47,539 nt of DNA, taken from NCBI GenBank assembly GCA_947453295.1, contig CANGGD010000005.1:1-47539 (forward strand). The letters run 5' to 3'. A program made the position numbers and the translations under genes. This DNA is from Chitinophagaceae bacterium (GTDB lineage: Bacteria > Bacteroidota > Bacteroidia > Chitinophagales > Chitinophagaceae). A model generated the notes under the pieces. The model did no database searches. It saw only the letters and a list, made by a program, of their open reading frames with translations, and had not been told where the DNA came from. Shown in pieces: positions 45,901 to 47,539 of the stretch. Each line of letters starts with the position of its first letter. The stretch's first letter is position 1.

Positions 45901-47539
45901 GTCCGTAATATCTTTTTACTGAACAACCTGCTGTGGAAACAATAAAATTAAAAGTACCCCCAACTGATGGTGTTCCACTAATTATTAAATTAGGAGCGTT
46001 ATACGTAGCCGTTACTCCCGTTGGTAATCCAGTAACTGTAGGCGCTGTTCCAGTTCCTATTGAAAAACTAATATTTGTAATGGGTGTATTTATACAAACC
46101 ACTTGGCTGTCTGTAACAGGGTTAGATGTTAGATTAATGAAGGGGCCCATTATTCCAATAGAAATATCATCTAGTCCCAAACTATTTCCTCCAAATGAAA
46201 TCTGTGTATTTGCAATTGCAAATACAGCAGAAGTTGCAGTGCCTGAATTCCAGGTAGCATAAAATCGTTGCCAATTATCAGCAGCTGTATCACTACTGCC
46301 ATGATTAGTTAATACAAGATTGCTTCCTACCTGAGTGCCATTCACACTAAATTTCATTGACGCATAGCTTCCAAAAGCTAGACTATCTAATCCCATAGCC
46401 CAAGCTGAAAAATAATAGGTAGTATTAGGTAAAACAGAAATAGTTTGTTGCCAAACACTAGGCTGATTAAATAAAAAACTATGTGCAATCAAAAAATTAC
46501 CTGATCCTGTCGTATGGTCATGACCGTGATATGCATTATTGTAGTTGTTAGCATTTGTACCAATTCCATATGTTCCGTTTGGAACTAGTTCTTGCTGATA
46601 GTTTAGAGAATCCTTTACATATTTATAGGTTTGATTGTTTTGTGTAGGAGTAACAAATCCAGTATTGCCTAAATTAAAATTCCCATTGATTACATATTCT
46701 ATAGATACAAATCTTGTAGCCGTGGCGGTACATCCAGAAGATGCATTGTTAATAGTAACGGTATTGCTTCCGGCAATATTAGTAGAAGTAGTATCTTTTG
46801 TAGTGCCATTTGACCATAAATAAGTATAGGTGCCTGCAATAGAAGGTGCAGCCTGCAATTTGATCTTGCCAGTTATTACGCAATAATCTGTATTGATGGT
46901 AACGGTGGGTGTTTGAATAAATTTCACCACGCAATTGCTTGATATGACACTTCCACAATTGTTTATTACTGCAACTGTATAAGTGCCGGAATCTGCTAAA
47001 ACGATATTTGATTTCGTGTATGTAGCAGCGGTAGCTCCAGAAATATCGATGCCATTTTTTTTCCATTGATAAGATATTCCATTCCCTGCCCCAACTGCAT
47101 TTATAGATAGGGTAGCACCTGCACAATAATTAAGTGTAGCGGGTGGTTGGGTAGTAATTCTAGGTCCACAATATTTTAAGGCCATCATTATTGATCCCCA
47201 ATTATATCTTGTTGCTGTACCTGTTAAAGAATCAGTGCCTGAACCAGTAGCCCCTACTGTTGGTTTTGATGCCCATGCAGTACCTATAGATGTTGATGTG
47301 CCTTGTACATCAGATATTTCTGTTAATGTGCCTGGAGATGTAGCTGTTTTCCAAAATGTATTATTCCAGGTTGGATTAGGCGTAACGCCTGCTGATTGTG
47401 CAAACATTATGATTGCAGCATTGGGTGTTGTTGTAGTAATGGTGTTGGCAGTTGCAAATTTGGTATTCCCTGTTGCAAAAGTAGGAGTAGTTGCATCGAA
47501 TGGGTTAGTTGTATCAACACCAGAGAAGGTTAAAATACT
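39980..47539 (-). CDS. Giant T9SS-secreted protein with three carbohydrate-binding-like modules, 5' end outside window
   Basis: Open to the last base: 44 further codons precede the ATG at 47407, so that ATG is internal. About 2519 residues visible. From the N-terminus: a beta-rich start (FSGVDTTNPFDATTPTF), an Ig domain (QPPATLNYCAGATLSINA...), then alternating modules. Four DYC...GK..L.A...YTY.WS(N/T)G Ig-like units occur, and three large modules (~46135-46705, ~44345-44925, ~43000-43612) with NG.F..GN.GF, GHDHT.GSGNF, W...I.V.PNT.YYFSAW.MGL, NW.RFY..WNSG and LGLDDIS, followed each time by putative-Ig pairs (GLP.GV...ISG.P...G.FNY.V). Near 42290-41850 is a DWVNSSNWCGG..P beta-helix, then a RYIPTG...SWQFLTAPVKG domain, and finally a type A sorting tail (INPNPIQNRTISI...GIYILKIV...QEKIVVQ). 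The module suggests glycan binding; no enzyme domain is visible. Confidence 0.92.
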   Translation of the reverse strand, partial: SILTFSGVDTTNPFDATTPTFATGNTKFATANTITTTTPNAAIIMFAQSAGVTPNPTWNNTFWKTATSPGTLTEISDVQGTSTSIGTAWASKPTVGATGSGTDSLTGTATRYNWGSIMMALKYCGPRITTQPPATLNYCAGATLSINAVGAGNGISYQWKKNGIDISGATAATYTKSNIVLADSGTYTVAVINNCGSVISSNCVVKFIQTPTVTINTDYCVITGKIKLQAAPSIAGTYTYLWSNGTTKDTTSTNIAGSNTVTINNASSGCTATATRFVSIEYVINGNFNLGNTGFVTPTQNNQTYKYVKDSLNYQQELVPNGTYGIGTNANNYNNAYHGHDHTTGSGNFLIAHSFLFNQPSVWQQTISVLPNTTYYFSAWAMGLDSLAFGSYASMKFSVNGTQVGSNLVLTNHGSSDTAADNWQRFYATWNSGTATSAVFAIANTQISFGGNSLGLDDISIGIMGPFINLTSNPVTDSQVVCINTPITNISFSIGTGTAPTVTGLPTGVTATYNAPNLIISGTPSVGGTFNFIVSTAGCSVKRYYGQIIAQSQNIILSTAANTASQSICIGSAITNIGYTAVGTVTSAVANNLPPGVTASFNAGVLQISGTPTQSGIYNYTVTTLGGTCSNAQVSGTITINEKPVVNITSDYCIIPGKVLLKAIPSPVAAYTYVWSTGRTTDTSSVTVSNTYTVTVRNSTTTCSTIASITVSLGITLTSPAATRNPNVCLGNSLTNITFSTGPNITSVTVTGIPVGVSYTFASGIIAITGTPTAIGSYPYTITPQTSCGTVANYTGTIKVSANPTTTLTADYCAAAGKVRLKAIPSPTATYTYTWSNGALSRDTASVNAAGTYTVKVTNTVGCSGTASIPVSIELAVNGNFDNGNVGFTSPYNNLNQHYQYVADLPGVQNELNTAGLFGIGTNANNYNSAYRGHDHTNGSGNFMIVHGFQLVQPIVWQETVNVIPNTTYYFSAWGMGLDSLNNNATLRFAINGTQVGTDLQLVNHGLDSAAIDNWSRFYGTWNSGTATSATFTITDVRAISQGNGFGLDDISFGTIAPFISLISDQVTDTQIVCNNSPIVPISFMIGSNATAPSVSGLPPGVTTSYNGYKLTISGSPTSLGTFNYTVTTAGCSIQTYSGQIISQGPTIVLTSPASTTNQTVCNNNPINNITYIAGNSITSSNATVTGLPNGVTYSVTSGVLTIGGTPTVSGTFNYIVTLTGGICSAATTTITTTGTITVQAAPVVTISTDYCIYPGKVKLQANVTPTGVYTYLWSNGITTDTVTVDLVGAYTVKVTNTNGCFTSQLIRISQELAINGDFELGNTGFETPASGSRQYTYVADSPTLGNELSTAGLYGIGPNANTYNTSFWGHDHTTGSGNFMIIRSYVGTPQPILWQKTITVKPNTNYYFSAWAMGLNNNLITNLNPKLKFTIDGVSVGSTANLPNHLSGITAADNWTRFYGNWNSGNSTTATFAISNTNTTNFPGITTSIGLDDISISSLDPYITLVSNQVTDSQIVCVNTPIANVSIDIGSSTPPVVTGLPEGVTSVYNGYNMLISGSPSVLGTFNYTVSIGGCLPRTFSGQIVSQGSIVTQTSALSTSNQSLCNGVTITPITYSAIGSFSSIITTGLPTGLTADYNAGTMTISGTPNQSGVFNYIVTASGGTCSGIKNGTLTVNAIPNLVITPTSNVLSCANQTITLAASGASTYLWGGGLGTNASVSITTAGVYSVVGTSAFGCTKNDSITITNTIASNTITWMGISTDWVNSSNWCGGTPANNKDILIPSGLTNYPIVNNNIFINSITIQLGASLTINTNGNFVVAGNFINNGTLTNNGKIELNGITDQTFPGPGVIAVMDTLIINNASSVLLNKSISINKELRPTKGILSLGNFDVTIKSIASTTASIAATGNNGGFSYGTGRFIIERYIPTGTGIGQHGKSWQFLTAPVKGTQTIKQAWQENAAFPNQNSNAGFGTQITGSGSNAVSLGFDATTYSTSMKTYNATNNNFIAVPNTNSYPIENSLGYMIYIKGNRNDTASNQNAEPTTLRARGTVYTKGADAPPVSNIGGGQFQSIGNPFVSAIDFANTTGVVFDRGTTIDNLFYVWDPRNSGLNGYGGYQTLSATNNWRPVPGGTTNYPSGVSNSKIQSGQAFFMHATGAGGTITINESAKVSANANVYRTSNTSSNNINDKQFFETRLLDNNNTQQKLLDANVAVMSGEYSNEYNADDALKMSNSWETISLLSNGNLLSVEAKSLLNETDTLFYNAANLKTSNYRLQFIPENIQSSNLTPKLIDNYLHTESELSFTDTNNIDFSAISNTASAATNRFMVIFRAKTLLPLTFTNVSAWRKDQSKSIIFWNVENENNIHSYELERGFDQRHFEKIATLKSNQQNTGNVKYQYEDLNSNTGAIFYRVKAIDASGSQLISKIVKVNSLSDRKSFTINPNPIQNRTISIQNPSPVDGNYSFILYSTKGEKLLIKNIEIHSSNSTIEIKLPESILSGIYILKIVKDKQDVFQEKIVVQ
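43000..46705 (-). repeat. Three diverged ~570-610-bp carbohydrate-binding-like modules
   Basis: Copies at about 46135-46705, 44345-44925 and 43000-43612 share the same ordered motifs (NG.F..GN.GF; GHDHT.GSGNF; YYFSAW.MGL; NW.RFY..WNSG; LDDIS). They are similar in protein but clearly diverged in DNA. Spacing from copy 1 to 2 is ~1.78 kb and from 2 to 3 ~1.31 kb; the longer interval contains extra Ig-like units. Confidence 0.82.

Noticed and set aside
47405-47407. ATG at 47407 as the start of the third giant protein
   Set aside because: The frame stays open for 44 codons to the window edge with the same composition, and no signal peptide follows this ATG.

Overview
The window comes from a low-GC member of the Bacteroidota, most likely Chitinophagaceae or a near relative. 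Four things point there. Three giant secreted proteins end in type IX secretion (T9SS) type A sorting domains. The promoter of the ribosomal protein cluster has the phylum's TTTG-N19-TAnnTTTG layout. Ribosomal protein genes have A-rich leaders without Shine-Dalgarno sequences. The family-level placement is inference; nothing here identifies a species.

Layout. (1) 1-18141, plus strand: two neighbouring giant T9SS surface proteins. The first is cut by the window start and is separated from the second by a clear terminator. They share a C-terminal architecture (PKD-like modules plus sorting tail) but have different N-terminal halves: 49-aa Cys repeats in one, beta-helix/PATR repeats plus 15 Ig-like repeats in the other. 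(2) 18180-20909, minus strand: guaA (GMP synthase) followed closely by a periplasmic-binding-fold protein. (3) 21302-32926, plus strand: the S10-spc ribosomal protein cluster from rpsJ to secY, including rpmD (59 aa). A hairpin terminator follows secY, then map. The usual continuation (infA, rpmJ, rpsM, rpsK, rpsD, rpoA, rplQ) is absent, and fusA/rpsG/rpsL are not upstream. (4) 32999-37650, plus strand: map, an HI0933-family flavoprotein, an LptF/LptG-type permease, and a citrate synthase of the eukaryotic/mitochondrial sequence type with its own promoter and terminator. (5) 37982-39939: tRNA-Ala(GGC), then a 1.9 kb islet with a decayed FkbM-methyltransferase-like fragment and two divergent small lipoprotein genes. 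The islet ends in a 44-nt imperfect copy of the tRNA 3' half. (6) 39980-47539, minus strand: a third giant T9SS protein, cut by the window end, with three copies of a large carbohydrate-binding-like module between Ig-like repeats.

Functionally the window joins housekeeping (translation, SecY export, N-terminal Met removal, GMP synthesis, TCA entry, probable LPS transport) to a large cell-surface or secreted adhesin repertoire. I do not see a complete undescribed defence or mobile system. The points most worth following up are the tRNA-bounded islet, the hairpins in most longer spacers of the ribosomal cluster, the module-shuffled giant genes and the eukaryotic-type citrate synthase.
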